From Halodurantibacterium daqingensis (lineage in GTDB: Bacteria; Pseudomonadota; Alphaproteobacteria; Rhodobacterales; Rhodobacteraceae), in contig NZ_JBHTFQ010000009.1 in the NCBI RefSeq assembly GCF_042666235.1, positions 1 to 64,000 of the forward strand: 64,000 bases of DNA. Direction: 5' to 3'. The notes below the pieces were generated by a model. The model was not told the DNA's origin. It worked only from the letters and a program-made list of their open reading frames with translations, and ran no database searches. Shown here one piece after another: positions 42,747 through 51,796 of this stretch. Numbering within the stretch: position 1 is the stretch's first letter; every line of letters starts with the position of its first letter. The translations under genes and the position numbers were made by a program.

Positions 42747-44168
42747 TCAGGCCGCGCTTCCGCCTATCGTAAGCCCACCGATCATCAGGGTTGGCTGCCC
42801 CACGCCCACCGGAACCCATTGGCCGGCCTTGCCGCAGTTGCCGATCCCCGGATCAAGTGCCATGTCGTTGCCGATCGCGCGGATCTGGCGCAAGGCGGTT
42901 GCGCCGTCGCCGATCAGCGTCGCGCCCTTGACCGGCGCCCCCAGCCGGCCGTTCTGTACACGGTACGCCTCGGTGCAGGAAAAGACGAACTTGCCGTTGG
43001 TGATGTCCACCTGGCCCCCGCCAAAGCCCACGGCATAGATCCCGTCCCGAAGATCGGCCAGAATGTCGGTTGGCGCAGCTGTTCCACCCAGCATGTAGGT
43101 ATTCGTCATGCGCGGCATGGGCGCATGGGCATAGGATTCACGCCGGCCGTTTCCGGTCGGCGCCACGCCCATCAGCCGCGCGTTCTGACGGTCCTGCATG
43201 TAGCCGACAAGGACTCCGTTCTCGATCAGGACGTTGCGGGCGCTGGGCGTGCCTTCGTCATCCACGGTGATTGATCCGCGGCGATCGGGCAACGTACCGT
43301 CATCCAGGACGGTGACGCCGCGCGCGGCGATCTGCTGGCCCAGAAGTCCGGCAAAGGCCGATGTCTTCTTGCGGTTGAAATCCGCCTCGAGCCCGTGGCC
43401 GATCGCCTCGTGCAGAAGGATCCCGGGCCAGCCCGGCCCCAGAACAACATCCATGACCCCTGCCGGAGCAGGCACTGCATCAAGGTTCACCAGCGCGATG
43501 CGCAGAGCTTCGCGCGCGACAGTTTCCCAGTGATCGCGGGTCATGAGGCCGGCGAGCCCATGGCGCCCGCCGCCTCCGGCGCCACCCGATTCGCGCCGGC
43601 CGTTCTGCTCGACGATGACCGAGATGTTGAGCCGCGTCATCGGCCGCACATCCCGGATCCGGAGGCCTTCCGGTCTCAGGATCTCTACCTCCTGCAGCGA
43701 AGCCGCGAGCGTCGCCGAAACCTGGATCACCCGTGGATCAAGCGCGCGCACGAAGGCATCGATTTCGCGCAGGGTATCGATCTTCACCGAAAACGCCGCG
43801 TCGCCCATCGGATCCGCAGGGGCATAAAGGCGCTGGTTGGTTCCGGCTGGCGGTGCCGCGATCCGGCCGCCGCCATCACCGACCGCCAGGCGCGCGGTTT
43901 CGGCCGCGCGCCGCAGCGCCGCCTCGGTCAGATGCGTCGAATGGGCATAACCGGCCACTTCGCCGCGCACCGCCCGCAGGCCGAACCCCTCCGAGGCATC
44001 ATAGCTTGCCGTCTTGACCCGTCCGTCATCCAGAACCACCGCCTCGGACCGCCGCCGCTCCAGGAACAGTTCGCCATCATCGGCGCCGGCAACCGCGTCA
44101 CGCAGAACCGCCAGCGCGCGGCTCTCGTCCAGCAATGTCTCGAAGGGGCGGAAGGGATCGTCGGACAT
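42747..44168 (-). CDS. tldD: Metalloprotease TldD
   Basis: A 473-residue TldD, which with TldE/PmbA forms a peptidase that processes modified peptides and degrades small unfolded peptides. The zinc motif HEAIGHGLEADF is present, and the C-terminal beta domain is complete (NCGKAGQWVPVGVGQP). The start ATG 44168 follows GAGAGGTCC; a frame start 12 codons upstream has none. No TldE gene is nearby, which is common. An FNR-type box lies 23 bases upstream of the ATG. Confidence 0.95.
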   Translation of the reverse strand: MSDDPFRPFETLLDESRALAVLRDAVAGADDGELFLERRRSEAVVLDDGRVKTASYDASEGFGLRAVRGEVAGYAHSTHLTEAALRRAAETARLAVGDGGGRIAAPPAGTNQRLYAPADPMGDAAFSVKIDTLREIDAFVRALDPRVIQVSATLAASLQEVEILRPEGLRIRDVRPMTRLNISVIVEQNGRRESGGAGGGGRHGLAGLMTRDHWETVAREALRIALVNLDAVPAPAGVMDVVLGPGWPGILLHEAIGHGLEADFNRKKTSAFAGLLGQQIAARGVTVLDDGTLPDRRGSITVDDEGTPSARNVLIENGVLVGYMQDRQNARLMGVAPTGNGRRESYAHAPMPRMTNTYMLGGTAAPTDILADLRDGIYAVGFGGGQVDITNGKFVFSCTEAYRVQNGRLGAPVKGATLIGDGATALRQIRAIGNDMALDPGIGNCGKAGQWVPVGVGQPTLMIGGLTIGGSAA

Positions 44169-44190
44169 CGGCTGGACCTCTCGGCTGTCA

Positions 44191-44204
44191 TTGATATGGA
44201 TCAA
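44191..44204. promoter_or_regulatory. Perfect FNR/FnrL box between tldD and ctaC
   Basis: TTGAT-ATGG-ATCAA matches the FNR half-site consensus exactly on both sides. It lies 23 bases before the tldD start on one strand and 153 bases before ctaC on the other. FnrL is the oxygen-responsive FNR of Rhodobacteraceae. Control of the aa3 oxidase genes by oxygen would make sense, but which of the two genes it regulates is inference. Confidence 0.65.
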
Positions 44205-44356
44205 GCGGCGGCTGATTGCCGCAACAGTATTGCTTGTCGAACATGCTCTAATATGGTTTTACCGGGAACCGAGACAACGGGATTCCGCCCAGGCGATGTC
44301 GGGGAGGGGTCCGGACGAGCGGACCAGGGCGCCGCGTCAAGAACGGGAACAGAAAC

Positions 44357-45226
44357 ATGCGATTCGCAACTTCACTTTCGGGCCTTGGTGCCGCTTTCGC
44401 GTCGAGCCTTCTTGCGGGCGCTGCTGTTGCGCAGCAGGTTCCCGTTGTTGAAGGGCTCGAGGTGGTCGGAACCCCGCGGCCCGGCGGCACCGGCTTCCAG
44501 CCCGCGGCAACGGACATCGCCCGCGACACGCAGTGGCTGGACGGCATGCTGATGTACATCATCACCGGCATCACGATCTTCGTGACGCTGCTGCTGATCT
44601 GGGTGCTGATCCGCTACAACCACCGCCGCAACAAGGTGCCAGCCCGCTTCACGCACAACTCGCCGCTCGAGATCACCTGGACGGTCGTTCCGATCCTGAT
44701 CCTCGTGTTCATCGGCGCCTTCTCGCTGCCGGTCCTGTTCAAGCAGCAGGAAATCCCGGAAGCCGACATCACCATCAAGGTCACCGGCTTCCAGTGGTAC
44801 TGGGGCTATGAATATGTCGACCATGGCTTCAGCTTCGAGAGCTTCATGCTGGCCCGCGATGAGCTTGAGGACTACGGCTACGATCAGTCGGACTTCCTGC
44901 TGGCAACCGACACGGCCGTCGTGGTGCCCACGGGGGCGACCGTCGTGATGCAGGTGACTGCGGCCGACGTGATCCACTCCTGGACGATTCCCGCCTTCGG
45001 CGTGAAGCAGGATGCGGTTCCGGGCCGTCTGGCAGAGCTGTGGTTCAATGCCGACCGTGAGGGCATCTATTTCGGCCAGTGCTCGGAGCTTTGCGGCAAG
45101 GACCACGCCTACATGCCGATCACCGTCAAGGTGGTAAGCCCGGAGGCCTACCGGGCATGGCTTGACAGCGCGATCGAGTTCTATGCGGGCACCCCGCGCA
45201 GCATCACGGTGGCTTCCAACGATTGA
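44357..45226 (+). CDS. ctaC: Cytochrome c oxidase subunit II (aa3 type)
   Basis: A 289-residue inner-membrane protein. The signal peptide ends near GAAVAQQ (residue 26), two transmembrane helices lie at about 60-82 and 105-125, then QWYWGYEY, and the CuA site has Cys242, Glu244, Cys246, His250 and Met253 in CSELCGKDHAYM. It accepts electrons from cytochrome c. Subunit I (ctaD) is not in this window, as in relatives where it sits elsewhere. First gene of the oxidase cluster. Confidence 0.96.
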   Translation: MRFATSLSGLGAAFASSLLAGAAVAQQVPVVEGLEVVGTPRPGGTGFQPAATDIARDTQWLDGMLMYIITGITIFVTLLLIWVLIRYNHRRNKVPARFTHNSPLEITWTVVPILILVFIGAFSLPVLFKQQEIPEADITIKVTGFQWYWGYEYVDHGFSFESFMLARDELEDYGYDQSDFLLATDTAVVVPTGATVVMQVTAADVIHSWTIPAFGVKQDAVPGRLAELWFNADREGIYFGQCSELCGKDHAYMPITVKVVSPEAYRAWLDSAIEFYAGTPRSITVASND

Positions 45227-45276
45227 CGGCCAGGCCGGGCCGCATGCCTTGCGGCCCGCCCAAGCAGGAGAGAGCG

Positions 45277-46209
45277 TTGACCGATATTCGTTCCTATGAA
45301 CAGACAGGCGAGGCTGGCTTTGGCGACTATGTCGCGCTTCTGAAGCCGCGCGTCATGTCGCTTGTCGTGTTCACGGCAATGGTGGGCCTGCTGGTCGCGC
45401 CGGTCCAGGTGCACCCGATGGTGGCCTTCGCATCGATCCTGTTCATCGCCCTCGGCGGCGGGGCCTCGGGCGCGCTCAACATGTGGTGGGATGCCGATAT
45501 CGACCGCGTCATGCGCAGAACCCGCGGCCGCCCCGTCCCGGCCGGAAAGGTTGCCCCGGAAGAGGCGCTTGGCCTTGGTCTTGCGCTTGCCGGAATCGCG
45601 GTGGTGATGCTGGCTCTGGCGGCGAATTTCGTGGCAGCAGGGCTGCTGGCGTTCACGATCTTCTTTTATGCGGTCGTCTACACGATGTGGCTGAAACGGT
45701 CCACGCCGCAGAACATCGTCATCGGCGGTGCTGCGGGGGCCTTTCCGCCGATGATCGGCTGGGCGGTCGCGACCGGGGGCGTGAGCCTTGAAAGTGTGCT
45801 GATGTTCGCGGTGATCTTCATGTGGACGCCACCGCATTTCTGGGCGCTGGCCCTGTTCATGAACCAGGACTACACCAAGGCCGGCGTGCCTATGCTTACT
45901 GTGACGCATGGACGGCGGGTGACGCGCAACCATATCCTTGGCTATACGCTCGCGCTGGCGCCGGTGGCGCTGGGGGCGGGTTTCACCTCGATCGGCGGGC
46001 CTGTCTATCTGGCATCGTCGGTCGTTCTGAACGCAATTTTCCTGTTGGGGGCCTGGCGCATCTGGCGCCGTGACGAGGCCGATGCCGAGGCGGATGGCTA
46101 CCAGGCAGAAAAGCGGTTCTTCCGGGTTTCTCTTGTGTATCTCTTCCTTCATTTTGCAGCCTTCCTCGCCGAGGCGGCGCTGCGGCCCTACGGTCTGGGA
46201 GGCTGGTGA
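45277..46209 (+). CDS. ctaB: Protoheme IX farnesyltransferase (heme O synthase)
   Basis: A 310-residue polytopic UbiA-family prenyltransferase converting heme B to heme O, the first step to heme A for the oxidase. The Asp-rich motif is NMWWDADIDRVMRRTRGRPV and the second is YTMWLKRSTPQN. It begins at TTG 45277, with AGGAGAGAG just upstream; an open frame 18 codons longer has no better start. The stop overlaps the next small gene (TGATG). Confidence 0.94.
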   Translation: MTDIRSYEQTGEAGFGDYVALLKPRVMSLVVFTAMVGLLVAPVQVHPMVAFASILFIALGGGASGALNMWWDADIDRVMRRTRGRPVPAGKVAPEEALGLGLALAGIAVVMLALAANFVAAGLLAFTIFFYAVVYTMWLKRSTPQNIVIGGAAGAFPPMIGWAVATGGVSLESVLMFAVIFMWTPPHFWALALFMNQDYTKAGVPMLTVTHGRRVTRNHILGYTLALAPVALGAGFTSIGGPVYLASSVVLNAIFLLGAWRIWRRDEADAEADGYQAEKRFFRVSLVYLFLHFAAFLAEAALRPYGLGGW

Positions 46210-46406
46210 TGGCGATCATCGTTGAACATGAACTGCACAAGCGGCGCCTTGGGCGCAATGTGGGGCTGGGCGTGGTGCTGATCGGGTTCGTGGTGCTCGT
46301 GTTCGGGCTGACGGTCGCCAAGGTCAGCGGCGGCGGCTCGATCCAGGGCTTCGACCACACCTATCGTCCCGCCCTTGAGGCGCCACGTCAGCCCGAGGTG
46401 CGCTGA
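46209..46406 (+). CDS. Small single-span protein of the oxidase cluster
   Basis: 65 residues: a charged N-terminus (MAIIVEHELHKRRLGRN), one transmembrane helix (about 18-40) and a short tail. It is tied to ctaB (TGATG) and ctaG (TGATG at 46404-46408) by overlapping codons, so it should be made with the oxidase assembly proteins. Small membrane proteins at this place are conserved in related genomes as I recall, sometimes labelled assembly proteins; the specific job is unknown. Confidence 0.8.
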   Translation: MAIIVEHELHKRRLGRNVGLGVVLIGFVVLVFGLTVAKVSGGGSIQGFDHTYRPALEAPRQPEVR

Positions 46407-46981
46407 TGGCGATGAACAGCAAGACCAAGACTGCCGTCCAGCTGATCGGCGTTGTGGTGTTCATGGGCTCGATGGCCTGGGCCGCGGTGCCGTTCTACGA
46501 CTGGTTCTGCCGGGTCACAGGGTTTGGCGGCACGCCGGGTGTGGCCAGTGCCGCGTCGGGCGAGGTGCTCGACCGGACGATCCGGGTGCGCTTCGATGCG
46601 TCCAGGGAACGCGGCATGCCGTGGGAGTTCCGCCCGATGCAGCGCGAGATGGAGGTGCGAATCGGGGAGGTGGGACTGGCTTTCTACGAAGCCTACAATC
46701 CCTCCGACGAGGCTGTGGCCGGAACCGCCAGCTATAATGTGACGCCTTATGGCGCCGGGGGTTATTTCACCAAGATCGACTGCTTCTGCTTCCAGATGCA
46801 GGTGTTGCAGCCGGGCGAGCGGGTCGAGATGCCGGTCACCTTCTACGTTGATCCGGCCATCGTGAACGACCGTGAAAGCAGCGGTGTGCACACGATCACC
46901 CTGTCCTATACTTTCCATGTCACCGACATGCCGCGCGAACAGGCGGCGCTGCTGCCGGCTGCGGACACGTCTGTAAACTAA
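46406..46981 (+). CDS. ctaG: Cytochrome c oxidase assembly protein CtaG (Cox11)
   Basis: A 191-residue copper chaperone that delivers copper to CuB of subunit I. One N-terminal transmembrane helix (about 10-30) is followed by VPFYDWFCRVTGFGGT, and the copper-binding CFCF is near residue 127 (KIDCFCFQMQ), in an immunoglobulin-like periplasmic domain. Coupled to the small upstream gene; ctaE follows after 25 bases. Confidence 0.96.
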   Translation: MAMNSKTKTAVQLIGVVVFMGSMAWAAVPFYDWFCRVTGFGGTPGVASAASGEVLDRTIRVRFDASRERGMPWEFRPMQREMEVRIGEVGLAFYEAYNPSDEAVAGTASYNVTPYGAGGYFTKIDCFCFQMQVLQPGERVEMPVTFYVDPAIVNDRESSGVHTITLSYTFHVTDMPREQAALLPAADTSVN

Positions 46982-47006
46982 GTGCCGAACGAGGGACCAA
47001 AAAACC

Positions 47007-47798
47007 ATGGCGCATGAGAAAAACCACGATTACCACGTCCTTCCGCCGTCAATCTGGCCGTTCCTTGCGTCGGTTGCAGCATTCTTCATGCTGTTCGGCG
47101 CGGTTCTCTGGATGGCACAGGGCATGCCCTGGATGTTCTTCATCGGCCTGGCCGGCGTGCTTTACGTCATGTTCGGCTGGTGGGTCGATGTCGTGAAGGA
47201 AAGCCGGGCCGGCGACCATACGCCGGTTGTGCGGATCGGGCTGCGCTATGGCTTCATCCTGTTCATCATGTCCGAGGTGATGTTCTTCGCGGCCTGGTTC
47301 TGGAGCTTCTTCAAGCACGCCATGTATCCGATGGCCGAGGGTGCGGGCGGTGTCTGGCCTCCGGTCGGGATCGAAACCTTCGATCCTTGGCACCTGCCGC
47401 TGATCAACACGCTGATCCTGCTCTGCTCGGGCGCGGCCTGCACCTGGGCACACCACGCCCTGGTTCATGAAAACAACCGCCGCGACGTGATCAACGCGCT
47501 CTGGATCACGATTGCCTTGGGGGTGATCTTCACCTTCTTCCAGGCCTACGAATACAGCCATGCGGCCTTCGGCTTTGCCGGGAACATCTATGGTGCCAAC
47601 TTCTTCATGGCGACCGGATTTCACGGCATTCACGTGATCATCGGCACGATCTTCCTCGCCGTCTGCCTGTTCCGCGCCTATCAGGGTGACTTCACCCCCG
47701 AAAAACACGTGGGATTCGAGGCTGCCGTCTGGTACTGGCACTTCGTCGATGTGGTCTGGCTCTTCCTGTTTGTCTCGGTCTACATCTGGGGCGGCTGA
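47007..47798 (+). CDS. ctaE: Cytochrome c oxidase subunit III
   Basis: A 263-residue protein with seven predicted transmembrane segments, starting MAHEKNHDYHVLPPSIWP. Family landmarks are SEVMFFAAWFWSFF, HHALVHENNR, and FHGIHVIIGT leading to a C-terminal WYWHFVDVVWLFLF. It is a core structural subunit of the aa3 oxidase. Coding matches its neighbours; surf1 follows after 67 bases with a hairpin between. Confidence 0.97.
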   Translation: MAHEKNHDYHVLPPSIWPFLASVAAFFMLFGAVLWMAQGMPWMFFIGLAGVLYVMFGWWVDVVKESRAGDHTPVVRIGLRYGFILFIMSEVMFFAAWFWSFFKHAMYPMAEGAGGVWPPVGIETFDPWHLPLINTLILLCSGAACTWAHHALVHENNRRDVINALWITIALGVIFTFFQAYEYSHAAFGFAGNIYGANFFMATGFHGIHVIIGTIFLAVCLFRAYQGDFTPEKHVGFEAAVWYWHFVDVVWLFLFVSVYIWGG

Positions 47799-47822
47799 GC
47801 CATCCGCTTTACCGCTGTCGGG

Positions 47823-47850
47823 AAGGCGCGGGCCGCAAGGCGCGCGCCTT
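47823..47850 (+). terminator. Hairpin between ctaE and surf1
   Basis: A perfect 8-bp stem, AAGGCGCG (47823-47830) with CGCGCCTT (47843-47850), and a 12-base loop, with only a short T stretch after it. It stops a few bases before the surf1 ribosome-binding site (TTGGAGGG). It could be partial termination, mRNA-end stabilisation for ctaE, or translational control of surf1. Confidence 0.45.
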
Positions 47851-47865
47851 TGCCTTGGAGGGATA

Positions 47866-48537
47866 ATGACGCGACGCATGATTCTGCCGCTGATCTTCGG
47901 GATCCTCGGCACCGGCATTCTACTGTCGCTCGGCCTCTGGCAGATGCAGCGCCTCGACTGGAAACGGGCTGTGATCGACGAGATCGAGGCGAGCATTCAT
48001 GCCGCACCCGTGGCGCTGCCGGACAGGCCCGATCCGGCGCGCGACCGTTATCTTCCGGTTGCCGTCAGTGGCCGGACAACCGGGGACGAGATTCATGTTC
48101 TGGTCAGCCGCAAGGGCGTGGGCGCGGGATTCCGGATCATTTCCGCCTTCGAGACCGATGACGGCCGGCGCATCATGATCGACCGCGGATTTGTGCGCGA
48201 GGCCGCGCGGAACCAGCCCCGCCCGGCGCGTCCGCTGGATGTGGTCGGCAATCTGCACTGGCCGCAGGACAGCGACAGCTACACGCCCGAACCCGATGCC
48301 GTACGCGGCTTCTGGTTCGCGCGTGACGTGCCGCGGATGGCCGAGGCGCTGGGGACCGAGCCATTGCTTGTCATCCTGCGCGAAGGAGCAGAAGATGGGA
48401 TCGAGCCTCTTCCGGTGGATACTTCGGCCATTCCGAATGATCACCTCAATTATGCCGTAACCTGGTTTCTGCTCGCGGCGGTCTGGGCGGGGATGACAGT
48501 GTTTCTTCTGTGGCGTATCAGACGCGGTACCGATTAA
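47866..48537 (+). CDS. SURF1 family oxidase assembly protein
   Basis: A 223-residue protein with a transmembrane helix at each end (about 5-22 and 197-216) and the family GLWQMQRLDWKRAVI near residue 23. SURF1 helps insert heme a into oxidase subunit I. A longer open frame covers the 3' end of ctaE, but ATG 47866 behind GGAGGG is the clear start. Last oxidase gene before thrC. Confidence 0.93.
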   Translation: MTRRMILPLIFGILGTGILLSLGLWQMQRLDWKRAVIDEIEASIHAAPVALPDRPDPARDRYLPVAVSGRTTGDEIHVLVSRKGVGAGFRIISAFETDDGRRIMIDRGFVREAARNQPRPARPLDVVGNLHWPQDSDSYTPEPDAVRGFWFARDVPRMAEALGTEPLLVILREGAEDGIEPLPVDTSAIPNDHLNYAVTWFLLAAVWAGMTVFLLWRIRRGTD

Positions 48538-48546
48538 GGCGGATCC

Positions 48547-49935
48547 ATGAAATACATCTCGACGCGGGGCGCGGCCCCGGTGCTGACTTTCGACCAGGCG
48601 ATGATGACGGGGCTGGCCCGCGACGGCGGCCTTTATGTGCCGGAGACGATCCCGGCGATGACGCAGACCGACATCGCGGCGCTTGCCGGCCTGGGTTACG
48701 AGGAAACCGCCTTCCGCGTCATGCGGCCTTTCATCGGTGACTGTTTCACCGATCAGGAGTTCCAGGATATCATCGCCCGCGCCTATGCCGGCTTTGGCCA
48801 TGCCGCGCGCGCGCCCCTTGTGCAACTGGGGCCGAACCACTTCCTGCTTGAACTGTTCCACGGGCCCACGCTGGCCTTCAAGGATTTCGCCATGCAGCTG
48901 ATCGGGCAGCTGTTCCAGGCGGCACTGCAGCGTCAGGGCGAGCGGGTAACCATCGTGGGCGCGACCAGCGGCGATACCGGCTCGGCGGCGATCGAGGCGT
49001 TTCGCGGGCTTGAAGGCGTTGATGTCTTCATCCTCTTCCCGGATGGGCGCGTGTCCGAGGTGCAGCGTCGTCAGATGACCACCCCGGTCGAGACCAATGT
49101 ACACGCGCTGGCGCTCGCGGGCGACTTCGACGATTGCCAGGCCCGCGTGAAGGACATGTTCAACGATTTCGACTTCCGCGACAGCGTCCGCCTGGCAGGC
49201 GTGAACTCGATCAACTGGGCACGGGTGCTGGCACAGGTAGTCTATTACTTCTCGGCCGCGACCAGCCTTGGCGCGCCGCACCGGCCGGTCAGCTTCACCG
49301 TTCCCACAGGCAATTTCGGCGACATCTTCGCGGGCTATGTCGCGCGCCGGATGGGGCTGCCGATCGAGCGGCTGGTGATTGCCACCAACCAGAACGACAT
49401 CCTGCACCGGGCGCTGAAAACGGGCCGGTATCAGACCGAGGGCGTGCGCCCCTCGATCAGCCCATCGATGGATATCCAGGTTTCGTCGAACTTTGAACGT
49501 GCACTGTTTGATGCCTATGGGCGTGACGGTGCGGCGGTGGCACAGCTCATGCAGGAACTGCGGCAGACCGGAGGCTTCCGGATCAGCCAGGGCGCGATCG
49601 ATGTGTTGCGCGAAACCTTCCTTTCCGGCCGCGCCTCGGAAGACGAAACGCGCGCAACGATCGCGGGCGCCTTTGCCGCCACGGGCGAGATCCTGTGCCC
49701 CCATACCGCCGTGGGCGTGAATGTGGCCGAGCGCCATCTTGGGCCGGTGCCGATGATCACGCTGGCGACGGCGCACCCGGCGAAGTTCCCCGATGCGGTC
49801 GAGGCGGCGATAGGGCTGCGGCCGGCGCTTCCGCCCCGGATGGCCGATCTGTTCGTGCGGCCCGAACGCGTGACCCGCGTTGCGAACGACCTTGCCGGCA
49901 TCGAATCCCTTGTCCGCGAAAGGATCGCGAATTGA
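48547..49935 (+). CDS. thrC: Threonine synthase
   Basis: A 462-residue PLP enzyme converting O-phosphohomoserine to threonine. The PLP lysine is Lys112 in TLAFKDFAMQ, and the phosphate-binding region is VPTGNFGDIFAGY. MKYISTRG at the N-terminus marks the longer, SAM-insensitive class. The gene is 9 bases after surf1 and its stop overlaps the M16 peptidase start. Confidence 0.96.
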   Translation: MKYISTRGAAPVLTFDQAMMTGLARDGGLYVPETIPAMTQTDIAALAGLGYEETAFRVMRPFIGDCFTDQEFQDIIARAYAGFGHAARAPLVQLGPNHFLLELFHGPTLAFKDFAMQLIGQLFQAALQRQGERVTIVGATSGDTGSAAIEAFRGLEGVDVFILFPDGRVSEVQRRQMTTPVETNVHALALAGDFDDCQARVKDMFNDFDFRDSVRLAGVNSINWARVLAQVVYYFSAATSLGAPHRPVSFTVPTGNFGDIFAGYVARRMGLPIERLVIATNQNDILHRALKTGRYQTEGVRPSISPSMDIQVSSNFERALFDAYGRDGAAVAQLMQELRQTGGFRISQGAIDVLRETFLSGRASEDETRATIAGAFAATGEILCPHTAVGVNVAERHLGPVPMITLATAHPAKFPDAVEAAIGLRPALPPRMADLFVRPERVTRVANDLAGIESLVRERIAN

Positions 49936-51194
49936 CCTCGCGTCTCACGACACTGCCAAACGGTTTCCGCATCGCCACAGAAACGATGCCGGGGCTGAAA
50001 TCCGCCTCGATCGGCGTGTGGATCACCGCCGGCGGCAGGCATGAGCGGGTGGAGCAGAACGGTGTCGCGCATTTCCTGGAGCATATGGCCTTCAAGGGCA
50101 CGACCCGCCGGACCGCGCTGCAGATCGCCGAGGAAATCGAGGATGTAGGGGGCTATATCAACGCCTATACGAGCCGCGAGATGACAGCCTATTACGCGCG
50201 GGTTCTCGAGGCCGACGTGCCGCTGGCGCTGGATGTGATCTCCGACATCGTGCTGAACCCGGTCTTCGACCAGCGCGAGATCGAGATCGAGCGTCATGTG
50301 ATCTTGCAGGAAATCGGGCAGGCGCTGGACACGCCCGATGACGTGATCTTCGACTGGCTGCAGGAAGCCGCCTATCCCGACCAGCCCTTCGGACGGACCA
50401 TCCTTGGCCCGTCCGAGCGGGTGTCCAGCTTCAGCCAGGACGATCTGCGCCGCTTTGTCTTGGAACACTACGGCCCCGACCAGATGATCCTTGCGGCGGC
50501 AGGTGCGGTTGACCACGATCGCATCGTGGCCGAGGCAAGCGCGATCTTTGGCGACCTGCGCCCGGTCGGCGTGCCGCAGATCGAACCGGCACGGTTTTCG
50601 ACCGGGGAGCGGCGCGAACTGCGCGACCTTGAGCAGGTGCATTTCGCGCTGGCATTCGAGGCGCCTGGCTATCGCGATCCCGACGTCTATACGGCGCAGG
50701 TCTTTGCGACGGCGCTGGGCGGGGGCATGTCGTCGCGGCTGTTTCAGAAGATCCGCGAGGAACGCGGCCTGTGCTATACGATCTTTGCCCAGTCCGGAGC
50801 CTATGAGGATACCGGCGTGTTGACGATCTATGCCGGCACGGGCGCCGACGACATTGCCGAGCTGACCGGCCTGACGGTCGATGAACTGCGCCGTTCGACC
50901 GAGGACATGAGCGAGGCCGAAGTGGCCCGTGCCCGGGCGCAGATGAAGGCGGGCCTGCTGATGGGGCTGGAAAGCCCGTCCTCACGGGCGGAACGGCTGG
51001 CACGGCTTCTGTCGATCTGGGGGCGTATCCCGGATGTGGACGAAGCGGTGGCGCGGATCGAGGCGGTGACGGCGGCCGATGTGCGCCGCTTTGCCTGCGA
51101 AATGGCGCAGGGCGCGCGTGCGGCGATGGCGCTTTATGGCCCGGCGAACAACGCGCCCATGCTGGAAACCTTACGCGGGCGGCTGGCGGCCTGA
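49932..51194 (+). CDS. M16 family zinc peptidase
   Basis: A 420-residue single-chain M16 peptidase related to the mitochondrial processing peptidase beta subunit. The inverted zinc motif HFLEH is His47, Glu50 and His51, with the distal Glu in the ILQEI region. It starts at TTG 49932, which overlaps the thrC stop (TTGA), with AAAGGA upstream; a longer open frame inside thrC has no family sequence. Substrates are unknown. The gene order thrC-M16-acetyltransferase supports co-transcription. Confidence 0.9.
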   Translation: MTSRLTTLPNGFRIATETMPGLKSASIGVWITAGGRHERVEQNGVAHFLEHMAFKGTTRRTALQIAEEIEDVGGYINAYTSREMTAYYARVLEADVPLALDVISDIVLNPVFDQREIEIERHVILQEIGQALDTPDDVIFDWLQEAAYPDQPFGRTILGPSERVSSFSQDDLRRFVLEHYGPDQMILAAAGAVDHDRIVAEASAIFGDLRPVGVPQIEPARFSTGERRELRDLEQVHFALAFEAPGYRDPDVYTAQVFATALGGGMSSRLFQKIREERGLCYTIFAQSGAYEDTGVLTIYAGTGADDIAELTGLTVDELRRSTEDMSEAEVARARAQMKAGLLMGLESPSSRAERLARLLSIWGRIPDVDEAVARIEAVTAADVRRFACEMAQGARAAMALYGPANNAPMLETLRGRLAA

Positions 51195-51778
51195 TGCTGG
51201 GTTTGCGTCGGAAACTCCGGATCGAAACGGAGCGCATGACACTCCGCCTTCCGACGCATTCCGATTTCCGCGCCTGGACTATGCTGCGCCGCAGCAGCGC
51301 CGCCTTCCTGATTCCCTGGGAACCTGTCTGGGCCGAGGATCATCTTGCCCGGAAGTCGTTTTCAAACCGGGTCTACTGGTCGCAGCGCGCGCAGATGAAC
51401 GGGACCGCGCTGCCCCTGTTCCTGGTCCGGCGCGAGGATGATCAGCTTCTGGGCGCAATTACGCTCGATCACATCCGGCGCGGCCCGGCACAGGCGGGAA
51501 CCCTGGGCTACTGGATCGGAGAAAGCCATGCGCGCCAGGGCTACATGCGCGAGGCGATCACCGCCGTGGTGCACCACGCCTTCACTGCGCTGGACCTCTC
51601 GCGGATCGAGGCGGCCTGCCTGCCCGAAAACGTCGCTTCGCGCGGGGTTCTTGAAAAATGCGGTTTCAAGTATGAAGGGGTCGCCCAAAGCTATCTGCAG
51701 ATCAACGGCCGTTGGCGCAACCATGTGCTTTACGCCAATCTGCGTGGCGACAGGCGCGGCCGGACGGATGTCGGATAA
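51194..51778 (+). CDS. RimJ/RimL-type N-acetyltransferase
   Basis: A 194-residue GNAT protein. It has the RimJ-like core: TERMTLRLPTHSDF at the start, LGYWIGESHARQGYMREAITAVVHHAF with the acetyl-CoA loop, and PENVASRGVLEKCGFKYEG near the C-terminus. It may acetylate a ribosomal protein N-terminus or another amine. The ATG overlaps the preceding M16 stop by one base (TGATG), so it is coupled. Confidence 0.88.
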   Translation: MLGLRRKLRIETERMTLRLPTHSDFRAWTMLRRSSAAFLIPWEPVWAEDHLARKSFSNRVYWSQRAQMNGTALPLFLVRREDDQLLGAITLDHIRRGPAQAGTLGYWIGESHARQGYMREAITAVVHHAFTALDLSRIEAACLPENVASRGVLEKCGFKYEGVAQSYLQINGRWRNHVLYANLRGDRRGRTDVG

Positions 51779-51796
51779 ACCGTGAAGGAGATGGTG

